NCBI GenBank assembly: GCA_963693285.1
Contig: OY848920.1
Span: 746,501-810,500, forward strand
Origin: Xestospongia muta
Lineage: Eukaryota > Porifera > Demospongiae > Haplosclerida > Petrosiidae
Direction: 5' to 3'
Length of the DNA stretch: 64,000 nt
Within the stretch, counting starts at the first letter, position 1; every line of letters begins with the position of its first letter. The position numbers and the translations under genes were made by a program. The notes under the pieces were generated by a model. It searched no databases. It was not told the origin of the DNA and saw only the letters and a program-made list of their open reading frames with translations. Below, piece by piece: positions 24,843-36,747 of the stretch.

Positions 24843-27800
24843 CTAATTTAAGACTGGCTCGAACTTAAGTCTGTCTTTAATAACTTGATAACTGTCTAAC
24901 TTCATACAATACTCTTTGTGTTGTTCAGATAAGTATAATGTCTGTATTGTAGTATTTTCAATTAGTTCAGTACAAATAGTCTTGATATCATCATTGTTCA
25001 GTGAAGTATAGTTAAGATGTAGTTCTGTTAATGATTTAGTTGTATTTATTAGTTCAGCTATTGTACTGGTACTGGCTGAAGTGATCTGAGGATTATATCT
25101 GATGCTCAGCTCAGTCAATGTTTGGTTTTTAGTAAGGCCTTCACAGATATATCGGACACCATTATCAGTGATGTTACAGTTGGAGAGTTGTAGTTTATCC
25201 AATGTCTTATTAATACTTAACATGGTAGATAAGTTATTGGTATCTTCATCTGTGATAGTAACATTAGTCAACGATAACCCCTCAAGAGTAGTATTGGTAA
25301 AGAGAGCATCACTTATTTGTTTGATACCACAAGGAAGTGAAGAGTAGCGAAGATATAGGTTTATCATTGTTTTGTTAGTAGTTTGTAGCTCTGCTGATAA
25401 TGTTGATATACATATACTGTCCAATGGAGTGCTGTGTATATCAAGTGTCTCCACTGCACACTTACTGAGATTACTAATAATTACAAGAGCACTTTCAGGA
25501 GATGATGATCTGAGATTAATATTCCATCTACTTCCTTTGGTTTGTTGTTCTGTTATTAATCTGCTAACAACCTCTTCACATTGTTCAATAGTTGGTGAGA
25601 TAAGCCAAACATTCTTTATATCATCTCTCCACTCAACTCTTCCAGTATGTCCTGTTATAAACAGAGTTAGTATGTAGATATAGTGTACACATATAATATA
25701 TAGTGTTACAAACTATTATAAATTAAGTTCTAATGAATAAATTACAGGGATTACCTCCTAATTTGGGATCATCATGAGATAATTCAGATTTAGCTAGTTG
25801 TAGTTCTGTATAATTTATAGGGAACATCCCATAGACTCCATTCAGAGTCCCCTCACACCATCCTTCTTGAATCTATGAAAATATATAATATAATTAGAGA
25901 TGATCTTTAAATAATATGTTGACATAATGAATGGATGGACAAAAAGGATGTCTCCATACCTTAATCACATCTTTGATAACATCTCCAACATTTATAGTTA
26001 AATCCTCAGGATCTACTTTGGTGCGAGAACGTTTGACAACAGCTTCTGTATAGACCACTAATACATCATTATAATGTAACTTTATGAAACATCAAAACAT
26101 AACATACCATAACCTGACTCTTTATCATCAGTTGAACCCTTTGCCTCATCTCTCAACTCATGTACTGAAGACTCTACAATAAGTAATGACAATATACTTT
26201 GTATAATATATATAGTCAGGAGTGGATGAAGAAGAGAAGGAGTGTTCAACATTTATACACTAACATGTACTATCTGTTATGACAAGGCCTTATCTTATAA
26301 TACCATATAAGGTATATGCTTTCATAGGCAAAGTGGTGGCTAACTTTTGTGGTTATACAATTTTATCATGTAGTATTAAATGCTACAAGATGATCAGGAC
26401 TAGGCTAACAAAGAAAAGGTGAGTGAGACTAACTAAGAACCAAATCTGTAAAGTTGTTTAGAAGTCGTTGACTTGTCTGTATCTGTCACCAAAATAGTTT
26501 ATTTGTAAATAACAATATGTGATTACATGGTTTAAGCTCAAGTACATGCTAAAATAACATTTTTGCATATATGGACAATGGACACATCCTAAGACATAGA
26601 TATGGTACTATGACACTTACCATTGATATATAGAGTGGACTCTTCTTGACTAGACTTATCAAGTCCTTCATTAGTTAATGGTTTTTGAGGCTTTTGTATA
26701 AATGCTAAATTTAGTAACAATGTCATATAATGAGAAGTAACAATTATCTACTAATATCAGTTACCTTTCAAGCTTTGCTTTAACTCCTCAATCTGTTTGT
26801 CTCTCTCTCTTAGCTGTAATGTCAATGTTGTTATTATTTCTTGTAGTGTCTCTATCTCTTCTTGTCTCTGAACAGACACTGACAATAACTCCTTCTCAAT
26901 GACTATGGAATATCTCATTAATACAATAGTGTGTACATTATTAACATCTCACTTTCTTTTTCCTTGATGGTATTTGTTAACTGTTCTATCTGTAAACTTT
27001 TTGCTTTGTTCATTTTAGTACTTGCTTCTAACAATTGTTTCAACTCAGACTCTATAAACAAGAGAGAACAAGTGTGTACATAGTACTTGTTGTTAAGAGC
27101 TTACCTTTAGTTTCTGTGACACTAGACATTTCTAGTATTTTGTTTCTAAGTGTGTCTAGTTCCTCTTCAACAGCTATAAAAAGGGAAGCATTTATTGTTG
27201 ATATTATAGATTGTTAAAAGTATCACAAAATTCATTATTACATCAGATTTCTTACCTTCCTTCATTGCTAACAATGATGTCAAGTCAATAATCTCTCTTT
27301 GTTTCTGTTCTAACTTTTGTTTCACTAAATTTAATTCCTCTTCAGTAGCTACAGTATATGATATATATACAATGATACAAGCTGTGTTACATGAATAAGA
27401 CATTACTACCTTTCTTTCCTTGGTACATTTCATCAATCTCCCTTTCTTTCGTTAGTTTTTCATCTATATAAAATATTTGACAGTAGTAAAAATAATTACA
27501 CATAATATTTATATACAATTATTCAACAAAGAGCTAGCACAACAGTATTCAAATAGAGCTAATGAAATAATTTTCTGTCTATAGGACAAAAGAAATCCTA
27601 TTATTATTGATACACTAGTGTACTAAATGGTGTATGTTCCTTTATAGACTCAATCTACTGATGGATGTATGAACTCTTAATAGTATATTGTTCAATGTAT
27701 GATTGTATTAAAGGTACTGCCATACAGTGTTGGTCATATTGTACCACAAAGTTAATTTACATGATAGATGTGTTACATCAATTAAGTGTTTGTTGATTAT

Positions 27801-29752
27801 GGTACTAATTGATGAAGTCAGGTCTCTAAGAGTGTTAGGATATCAAATGTTGTACCAAAAAACACAAAAATAAATCTGATAAAATGTGTATTGAAAACAT
27901 TCAAGACATAGTCTCTTGTGTTTTTTTTCATAATGTACTTGACTAACACCATATCTAGTACTTCAAGGTTGACCTGACCTTCACTGTTTCTAAGCTGTGA
28001 TTTCAAATCATCCATTTCTGTTGTCATCTCTCTAATAATTGTGTCCCTTGACTCCAGTTTGTGTTTCAGATCCTCTAAATCTTCTTCAATAGCTCTCATC
28101 TCCTATAAGTAATAAGATAATTTTTGTTTAGAAACAATTCAATTCTAACCTCATTCCTTTTAGACTTATCAAAAATAATATGATAGCCAATAGTGAGTTT
28201 AATGACTCCCATTTCCTTAAGTAAGTCAAGATTGCTTTTGGCAACCATTAACAGAAAATCCATCAACCTTAGTGGAGCATAGCAGATGATAATGATGGAG
28301 TTGCCTTCATTTACTGCTCTAACTTGGACAGATTTTGCCATACCTTTAAACGCCTTTGACAACAAACCTTTAATGTGACGGAGTGTACATTCATTTGTCT
28401 TCCATTCCACAACAAACTCAATACTTTCACAAGTAAGATGAGAAGAAGAAGCTGTCTTGAAGTTTTGGTCAAGGCATATATCGGCTTTCACATTCTCACA
28501 AAAATCATCAACTTGTTTCTTGAATTCTGTAATAAGCTTTTGAGCTTCAATGATTTTATAGCGATTAACGATAGCTTCTAAGCAGCAAATATTAATGATG
28601 GTACATGTGTCTTGAACAATATCTATGACATCATCGAATGATTTGGCTGTACTCAATTGAGGTGCTAGCTCTTGGAAACACCTTCGAATGTACCTCTTCA
28701 GTTTGTCAAGTGAAGGAATGCCTTCTTCAATGAGAGGTGCAACATCATCAAACAGATTTCCAAAGGTTACTCTCATTTGATCAAACTCGTATTGACGTGT
28801 GGCCGGAACTATGACTTGGGAAGGAAATGTTTGATCTGTGTAACAAAATGGGAAGTCACAATAGAATAATATGTAAATTTATTTACTATACTCCTGGAGT
28901 ATGTCTTGAGCAATCTGTACTACTTCTTCTGATTTCAATAATATACTAGCGAACTTCTTTAATTTATTTGGCTCTTCATACATTGTAGTACGAAGTGCTT
29001 TCAATGGACCTTCTCCTAGTACACCTCCTGATCTATTCACTTCATCTAATGTCTCCTTAGAGATTACTCTCTCTGAATGTAACATCTGAACAATCTCCAT
29101 AGGAAGAGTCAGTGATGAGAGCTTGTCAGTGTGTTTATGTAGCATTTGACAAGCTGGAGTGGAGAATTCTATATCAAAAGAAGAAAATAATAAGTGAACT
29201 GTTCTAACATATCTATCATTGGATTTCTCACTAAATTCCATTATTTTTTCAGCTGCAAAATTTTCGTCTATATTGCGAAGGGCATCAGCTAATGAATCCC
29301 AAGTAGACCCTCCGCTCTCAGTGACTTTGTCAGCTTTTTTTAGCCACAGAGTTAAACACTTCTGAAGACAGCTCTCTACATTTTCATTATTGTTTGCTTT
29401 AATATCTTCCAGAGTGGGTGATAATAGACCAAGTTGTAGACCAAGAGGAAACCATCTATGATTTGGAAAACGGACTTTCTTCAAAGCATCAACAATATCT
29501 TTCAAATTGTCAGTGTCTGTAATAAATGAAATATTCTAAACCAATTTAGAAGTGATAATAAAGACATACTATCTATGTTGACGGAAAATACATACATAAG
29601 ATACCAACTTCTTCAGAGAGGGAGGAATTTAAAATAAAACGCTCACGCTATAAGTGGTCCATTATATCACGTACACTATGTACTTTACAAATTGTATGAG
29701 CTGAGATGATTTTCTTACCTAGCTGAGGTTGAGAAAGTACTTTTGAAGCCAT
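24843..29752 (-). CDS. Full-length Death/CARD-like/X/coiled-coil/SH3/LRR protein (copy F)
   Basis: Best complete member. Fifteen exons: 29752-29719 (MASKVLSQPQL), 29516-29232 (Death, aa ~12-106), 29168-28887 (CARD-like, ~107-200), 28835-28150 (X, ~201-429), 28102-27979, 27463-27410, 27348-27256, 27173-27105, 27051-26953, 26902-26765 (coiled coil, ~430-621), 26704-26621 and 26173-26108 (acidic linker), 26045-25960 and 25872-25755 (SH3, ~673-735: EAVVKRS...DLTINVGDVIKDVI then GWCEGTLNG...FPINYTEL), 25651-24843 (LRR, 269 codons with stop). Total 1009 codons, all phases consistent, no stops. Junction phases match copies A and B exactly. It has no signal peptide or membrane segment, so it is probably cytoplasmic. 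Predicted role: an NLR-like sensor or adaptor in which X sits where NACHT would be; this is inference from architecture. Confidence 0.85.
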
Positions 29753-29850
29753 ATTTCTTCAAAGAAATATATACGGGGTAGGTCAAGTCAGGGTGGGGTT
29801 GCATAACTTATCATGAATACTATTATCAGAAAGGTCAGATAACTATGTAC
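29753..29850 (-). promoter_or_regulatory. Conserved 5' flank of array genes (copy F)
   Basis: Shares with copies B and D the minus-strand GTATTCATGATAAGTTAT block, the C-rich run and the TTTCTTTGAAGAAAT just before the ATG. Confidence 0.4.
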
Positions 29851-30091
29851 ATTATGAACAATTTAAGTTGAAAATATACTAATTATATCCATGTATGTAC
29901 TAGGAGAATAGGTACAGAGAATTACTAAATTTTAAACCACGTATTCTGCCTATAATCATTGTGATGTATCAGAGGAGCAGTTCTATTCAGGATAACATAA
30001 TGTTTGGCTGATGTAATTTTAGCACTAGGTATTATAAATAAGATATAAATTTGTTATAATAAACATTATTAACATACATAAATAGATGTTG

Positions 30092-30623
30092 TTACAAGAA
30101 AAGGAGTCTGTCCTGAATGCTCTCCTCAAGCTTCTCACAACTCTCCTTATATTTCTTGGACAACACTAGTCTCTCTATTGTCTTGTTTGTAGTAAGTGTG
30201 TGACAAATTGTCATAATATCATCATCTTCCAATGAAGTTCTTTGAAGATATAATTCTATCTCTAATCTGTCGATTGATCTGTTAATACAGAGAGCATCCA
30301 TCAATGGTTTGATACTACCAGTAAGTGGAGAGGAAATAAAGTATATCCTTTCATTGTTCGATTAGTTTTAACTATTTCTGACAATGCCAAGACACAAATG
30401 CTGTCTAATGGAGTCTGGTCGATGTAGAAAGCTCTCATTATGCACTCATTGAGAATGTTAATTACAACTATAGCACTCTCAGGAGATGAAGTAATGAGAC
30501 AAATACTCCAGTCTTTTCCTGTCTGTTCAGTCTTCAAGTGATTCATTACTTCATCAGCTTGTTTAGTAGTTGCCAAAGAGAGATCAACATAATTATAACC
30601 TCATTGAATACCACCAGGATCTC
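30092..30623 (-). pseudogene. Second-type LRR exon, pseudogene (sister of 22306-22835)
   Basis: Same inherited lesions as the 22.3-kb copy: AATAAG for the acceptor, TGA for the first tryptophan, and the three-repeat deletion. It also has a frameshift at about 30340-30350 that separates the two halves (frame changes between ...TNRTMKG and LMDALCINRS). Confidence 0.75.
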
Positions 30624-30701
30624 TTATTAAACAGGTAACATGTATTAGACATTGTGGTGAGTAGTGATGTCTGGATTGAACATATGATGTTTTCGTAATC
30701 T

Positions 30702-30795
<94 letters not shown>
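30702..30795. repeat. (GA)n microsatellite
   Basis: About 46 GA units with one GG interruption. The adjacent 30805-30843 matches the 3' end of the NUP188 fragment (complement of ...QNQERKER plus donor) and then diverges exactly where the plus-strand duplicated gene begins. Confidence 0.85.
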
Positions 30796-30797
<2 letters not shown>

Positions 30798-30868
30798 AAT
30801 AACTGATTCTTTATTTACAAACCTTTCTTTTCTTTCTTAATTTTGTGAAGGAGTAGGGGGCTATCTAA

Positions 30869-32420
30869 ACACATTATAAATACAATAACTTATAATTAAT
30901 ATTATATATATTAATTTTGTTTACAATAAATAAGGAATAATACAATACCAATAGCATAACTGTAGTACTTGTATCTGCATACAGAAGTGTCATTAAACAA
31001 TATAGAACTATTAGTGTGAATGTGTGATATTTATTGAAAGAGGGCTAGAAAAATGATTTCATATATAGGCACTGTAATATTGGGTGTGGCTAATTATTAA
31101 TTAAAGCTAAAAAAATTTAGGCGTGGCTGGATGAAATGGCGACTCCAAGTGAAGATGTTGCTGAAGGAATATTCAGGAAACATTCTGCTGATCTAATTAA
31201 TTATTGGAATTCAAATCCATCCTTATATATATGCGCAGCTAATGAATTGTACGCGAAAGGAATGATACCTCCAGAGATGAGAAGTGAAGCAACAGCAGCT
31301 CAAAGAACAGGATCATGTCTAGCTGCAGCCACAACAGTTGCTCAACATCTCGAGCGCAAGATACGTGATAATCCAACTTGTTTTTCAGCAATCGTATCAA
31401 CTTTGTCTGTTTTAGAGGGAACAATTACTGATCAGATGTCAACAGACTTTAAAAGAGTATCCACTGCAATGCAAGAGGTACTCCATCCATCATTAAAATC
31501 TCCATCAGCACAAGACAAAGGAATCAATGAAGGTTTGCTTTTTAAATTTGGTTCATAAACAGATAATAAACATTATTCATTACCTTTCCTTCATTTAGAT
31601 TTAGCTAAGTTTCAAGAATATCTAGAAAAGAAAATAAATTTGATGGCACAAATTTACTTACTTCGTGATAAGTTTAAACAACTAGTTGATATGACGTGCA
31701 CTGGTTTACAAGATGGTTGTGTTGGTGAGCTCAAATGTTTTGTTAAATGCTCACTAATAAGTGACTATAGCAATGAAAAGATTAGAGAATATATCACTGA
31801 ACTAGACCAGCTGAACAAAATTGAAGATATTATTTTATTTCTTGTGTCTCATAAGTTTTGTGGATACCTCAATTATCAGTTGCTTGCACAAATTATTAAA
31901 AAGCATGGTCCTGATGAAATCATAAAGGAGATGAAGGAATATGAAGAATCATATGAGGCATTTGCAAAACAAATTAGTCTTAATTCTTTGCTAACTTTAT
32001 ACCTCAAGGAAAATGGACTTGGTCTAGGAGATGTTGTTGGTTTTCCACAAATTGCTTTCACAGTATCTAAAGATGTCAGTTTGTACACTTTTGAATCCAT
32101 TATGGAGCATAAATTTTCTTCAAAACGATGGCCATATATTTTGTCTAAGTCTGAAGAAAGCTCAGTCAAGATGATCTACAGCATTTTTCCAGAAGACGTG
32201 GAGGTTACACTAACATTAGTAAAACAGAATCGGAAGTTCTTTCAAGAGATTGGTATAGAAATTTCACTCATCACTTTTATAAACGACCCTTTCCAGGTAA
32301 GTATAAACCATTCTTGTAGGTAATATTTATAAGAAGTACTTAGATCAACATTTTATTTGTAGGCCTCTGATAATCAACCAATTGACCAGGTACAATCAAA
32401 CAAACTTTCAGAATTTAAAC
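30869..32420. repeat. Tandem duplication, left copy (1552 bp)
   Basis: Identical, as far as I can compare by eye, to 32432-33983 (offset 1563). It includes the promoter region, exons 1-2 and the first 58 nt of exon 3 of the plus-strand gene. Eleven bases (TCATTATAAAT) separate the copies. The right-hand junction has a CATTATAAATACA direct repeat, suggesting slippage or microhomology. Confidence 0.85.
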
Positions 32421-32458
32421 TCATTATAAATACACATTATAAATACAATAACTTATAA
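31136..32458 (+). CDS. CARD-like + X protein, left duplicate with truncated tail (copy E1)
   Basis: Exons 31136-31532 (CARD-like: FRKHSADLINYW, LYAKGMIPPEM, IRDNPTCFSAIVSTL), 31599-32296 (X: HKFCGYLNYQLLAQIIKKHG core and MIYSIFPEDVE near the end), 32363-32458. The third exon runs out of the duplicated block at 32420 and stops at a chance TAA, giving 396 residues with a 32-residue tail. The CARD-like domain aligns with the second death fold of the minus-strand array, and X is the same domain type, so the two strands carry one extended family. Start: the ATG follows GGCGTGGCTGGATGAA, the same as in the right copy. Without the basic tail this may be a partial gene; an assembly duplicate is also possible. 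Confidence 0.65.
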
Positions 32459-33983
32459 TTAATATTATATATATTAATTTTGTTTACAATAAATAAGGAA
32501 TAATACAATACCAATAGCATAACTGTAGTACTTGTATCTGCATACAGAAGTGTCATTAAACAATATAGAACTATTAGTGTGAATGTGTGATATTTATTGA
32601 AAGAGGGCTAGAAAAATGATTTCATATATAGGCACTGTAATATTGGGTGTGGCTAATTATTAATTAAAGCTAAAAAAATTTAGGCGTGGCTGGATGAAAT
32701 GGCGACTCCAAGTGAAGATGTTGCTGAAGGAATATTCAGGAAACATTCTGCTGATCTAATTAATTATTGGAATTCAAATCCATCCTTATATATATGCGCA
32801 GCTAATGAATTGTACGCGAAAGGAATGATACCTCCAGAGATGAGAAGTGAAGCAACAGCAGCTCAAAGAACAGGATCATGTCTAGCTGCAGCCACAACAG
32901 TTGCTCAACATCTCGAGCGCAAGATACGTGATAATCCAACTTGTTTTTCAGCAATCGTATCAACTTTGTCTGTTTTAGAGGGAACAATTACTGATCAGAT
33001 GTCAACAGACTTTAAAAGAGTATCCACTGCAATGCAAGAGGTACTCCATCCATCATTAAAATCTCCATCAGCACAAGACAAAGGAATCAATGAAGGTTTG
33101 CTTTTTAAATTTGGTTCATAAACAGATAATAAACATTATTCATTACCTTTCCTTCATTTAGATTTAGCTAAGTTTCAAGAATATCTAGAAAAGAAAATAA
33201 ATTTGATGGCACAAATTTACTTACTTCGTGATAAGTTTAAACAACTAGTTGATATGACGTGCACTGGTTTACAAGATGGTTGTGTTGGTGAGCTCAAATG
33301 TTTTGTTAAATGCTCACTAATAAGTGACTATAGCAATGAAAAGATTAGAGAATATATCACTGAACTAGACCAGCTGAACAAAATTGAAGATATTATTTTA
33401 TTTCTTGTGTCTCATAAGTTTTGTGGATACCTCAATTATCAGTTGCTTGCACAAATTATTAAAAAGCATGGTCCTGATGAAATCATAAAGGAGATGAAGG
33501 AATATGAAGAATCATATGAGGCATTTGCAAAACAAATTAGTCTTAATTCTTTGCTAACTTTATACCTCAAGGAAAATGGACTTGGTCTAGGAGATGTTGT
33601 TGGTTTTCCACAAATTGCTTTCACAGTATCTAAAGATGTCAGTTTGTACACTTTTGAATCCATTATGGAGCATAAATTTTCTTCAAAACGATGGCCATAT
33701 ATTTTGTCTAAGTCTGAAGAAAGCTCAGTCAAGATGATCTACAGCATTTTTCCAGAAGACGTGGAGGTTACACTAACATTAGTAAAACAGAATCGGAAGT
33801 TCTTTCAAGAGATTGGTATAGAAATTTCACTCATCACTTTTATAAACGACCCTTTCCAGGTAAGTATAAACCATTCTTGTAGGTAATATTTATAAGAAGT
33901 ACTTAGATCAACATTTTATTTGTAGGCCTCTGATAATCAACCAATTGACCAGGTACAATCAAACAAACTTTCAGAATTTAAAC
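32432..33983. repeat. Tandem duplication, right copy (1552 bp)
   Basis: Partner of 30869-32420. The right copy continues into a longer third exon, so it is probably the parent and the left copy the truncated daughter. Confidence 0.85.
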
Positions 33984-34464
33984 AGCTAAGACCATCACAG
34001 GAAGAAATGGAGAAGCCAAAAGACTCCGGTAATCCAAATTCACAAAAAGTTCAGGAAATGGCACCAGTTCTCGTTACAAAACAGTTGATTGACACGCAGC
34101 TATGTCATCTACGAGTTCTATTGTACCACTTGAAAGAGATCAGCCGAAAGTTAACAAAGATTCCACTTACCCACTTATAGTTCATCAAAAGGTAATTATC
34201 ATACCTTCTCTCAATACAATACCTTCTAATACAATGGACATCGCAAACTCGCATCATAGTACCGAGAAAGCAATTGCTACAATGTATAAGCCTGATACGA
34301 ATTGGCAACCAACATCAAGACGTCTTCACAGTACTCTTAAGAATTCACCATACAGGAATCCTCCTTCCAAACTCACTAAGCAAGTGAAAAGCCAACCAAA
34401 GAAGACTAAACGTGTCAAACATATTAAGAAAAGGAAAAAACGGAAAAAGAAGTCAACAAAATAA
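32699..34464 (+). CDS. CARD-like + X protein with lysine-rich tail (copy E2)
   Basis: Exons 32699-33095, 33162-33859 and 33926 onward. In the frame of the splice, exon 3 ends at a TAG at 34178-34180, giving 449 residues. From about 34097 a different frame looks more protein-like: open to 34464, Ser/Thr/Pro-rich and ending in a strongly basic KKRKKRKKKSTK nuclear-localisation-like stretch. The relatives at 53.0-53.9 and 55.6-56.5 kb also have long Ser-rich tails with basic ends. I infer either a frameshift near 34090-34101 or an unseen small intron. Domains: CARD-like ~1-132, X ~133-365, tail. Role unknown; presumably a death-fold adaptor. Confidence 0.7.
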
Positions 34465-34809
34465 AGTCACACTTGAACACCAATACTGAACAGTTATGCT
34501 GATCATTATGATATTAATTGAACACAAGGTATCTGTTCAATGTAATTCATAATTTATGTATGTAGCAAGGCCATAAATAGATTTTAAGTGTTTGGAAAAA
34601 TAAAGTAAATTACTACACTTCTTAAAAGGAAGTTTAACATAACTTCTGTGGCTGCTCTATTAATTTTAATATTTTAGTATCACATTTATTTATCAAAATG
34701 ATAAATTATTAGAAGGAAAGGACCAATTTAAAGTAAAACGCCCACTCTATAAGCGAGCCATTATATGACATACAGTAAGTTACTGTATGAGCTGAGATGA
34801 TTTTCTTAC
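34465..34809. other. Intergenic; relic of array-family intron 1 sequence
   Basis: From about 34725 the sequence matches intron 1 of copies B, D and F (AAAACGCCCACTCTATAAG...). No coding sequence. Confidence 0.5.
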
Positions 34810-34843
34810 CCAACTGAGGTTGGGAAAGTACTTTTGAAGGTAT
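34810..34843 (-). pseudogene. Orphan first exon of an array-family gene, start codon lost
   Basis: Matches the 34-nt first exon (SKVLSQPQL then a GGTAAGAAA donor), but the ATG is ATA (complement of TAT at 34841-34843) and the second residue is changed. No Death exon follows, because the region 3' of it holds the plus-strand E genes. The conserved 5' flank lies at 34844-34920. Confidence 0.7.
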
Positions 34844-35225
34844 AGCATTTCTTTAAAGAAATATGGGGTGAGTCAAGTCAGGGTGAGTTGCAACACATCA
34901 TGAATACTATTTTTCTAAAAGGTCAGCTAACTTTGTAAATTATGAATAATTTTTATTCACAAAAGTTCAAAGAATATTAATTATACACAATTATGCACTA
35001 GAAGAATAGCCACAGAGTATTACTAACTTTAAACCACGTGTTCTGTCTGTAATCATTGTGATGTTATCATAGGAGCAGTTCTATTCAAGATAACAATGTT
35101 TGGCTGATGTAATAGTTATTAACAAAACTAAAATACTACTTTGAAGCTTTTAGCACTAGGTATTATAAATAAGATATAAATTTGTTATAATAAACATTAT
35201 TATTAACATACATACATAGATGCTG

Positions 35226-36001
35226 TTACAAAAAGAGGAGTCTGTCCTGAATGATCTCCTCAAGCTTCTCACAAATCTCCTTGCATTTCTTGGACAACAC
35301 TAGTCTCTCTATTGTCTTGTTTGTAGTAAGTGTGTGACAAATTGTCATAATATCATCATCTTCCAATGAAGTATTTTGAAGATATAATTCTATCAATGAT
35401 GTTGTTGTGTTTCTAAGTTTAACTATTGTGTTGGTACTAATGGAAGTGATCAGAGGGTTGTTACCAACGTTCAACTTTATAAGAGTTTGATTTTTTGTAA
35501 GTCCTTCACAGATATGCCCAAAGCCATCATCAGTGATGTCACAATTAGATAGAACAACTTCTTTCAGTGTCTTATTGCTACTGAACGTTTCAGACAAGTG
35601 AGACATATCTTCATCTGTTATAGTACTGTGCAATATCTTTAATCTGTCAATTGATCTGTTAATACAGAGAGCATCCGTCAATGGTTTGATACCACCAGTA
35701 AGTGGAGAGGAAATAAAATATATTCTCTTCATTGTTCTATTAGTTTTAAGTATTTCTGACAATGCCAAGACACAAATGCTATCTAATGGAGCTTGGTCAA
35801 TGTAGAAAGCTCTAATTGTTCACCCATTGAGTTTGTTAATTATGACTAGAGCACTTTCAGGAGATGAAGAAATGAGATAAATACTCCAGTCTTTTCCTGT
35901 CTGTTCGGTCTTCAAGTGATTCATTACTTCATCAGCTTGTTTAGTAGTTGCCAAAGAGAGATCAACATAATTATAACCTCATTGAATACTACCAGGATCT
36001 C
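35226..36001 (-). pseudogene. Second-type LRR exon, pseudogene with full repeat number
   Basis: Near-identical to the copy C LRR but with TGA for the first tryptophan, and further stops upstream of the 180-codon open part (35768-35226). It keeps the three repeats lost at 22.3 and 30.1 kb, so the TGA is older than the deletion. Confidence 0.75.
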
Positions 36002-36234
36002 CTATTAAACAGGTAACATGTATTATAACACACAAAATAGACCACACAAAATAATTACACAGTATAACAATATAAATTAGATACTATAGACAAAGCATAG
36101 AGTAGATAAACATAAGACACTCTAATATGTATTAGACTTTGTAGTGAGTAGTGATGTCTGAATTTAACATATGATGCTGTAATCTGTGAGAGAGAGAGTA
36201 AATAACTGATTCTTTATTTACAAACCTTTCTTTT

Positions 36235-36689
36235 CTTTCTTGATTTTGTTGTACCCAGTCTAAATCAAATGATTCTAAAATAATCAGAGAACACAACGAT
36301 GTGTTGAGATAAAACATTATAAGACACTTCAATAGTATATCGTCCTCTAGGTTGATAACCAAAACCTATTTTCTATGAGGGTAGAGACAAAGAGACTAAA
36401 ATGTTTTAGTAATATAAATTCTATTACTTGGAATAGTTTAATTTTCTCAATAATAGAAGTCACAGGTAGTTCATAGTCTTTATAGAATAACAACAATATC
36501 TCTAATAGTTCACACTAAATATAGGGAGAAGATATTACAGTCAATATATTACAGTATGTTTCCATGGTAACATGTATCCACAGTGATGAGTATCAATTGG
36601 GACACCATATATGATAAGTATGTGTACCTGTTCTAGTAATAGTTGTTGTAGCCATTTCTTTACTTCTTCAGAACTCTATAAAGTCACAG

Positions 36690-36747
<58 letters not shown>

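Noticed and set aside
24843..29752. Presence of a NACHT/NB-ARC ATPase as in true NLRs
   Set aside because: No GxxxxGK(S/T) or Walker B motif is visible in any X domain or linker.
36132..36362. A 76-codon minus-strand frame as a separate small gene
   Set aside because: It is the NUP188 last exon of the degenerate copy read in a shifted frame.
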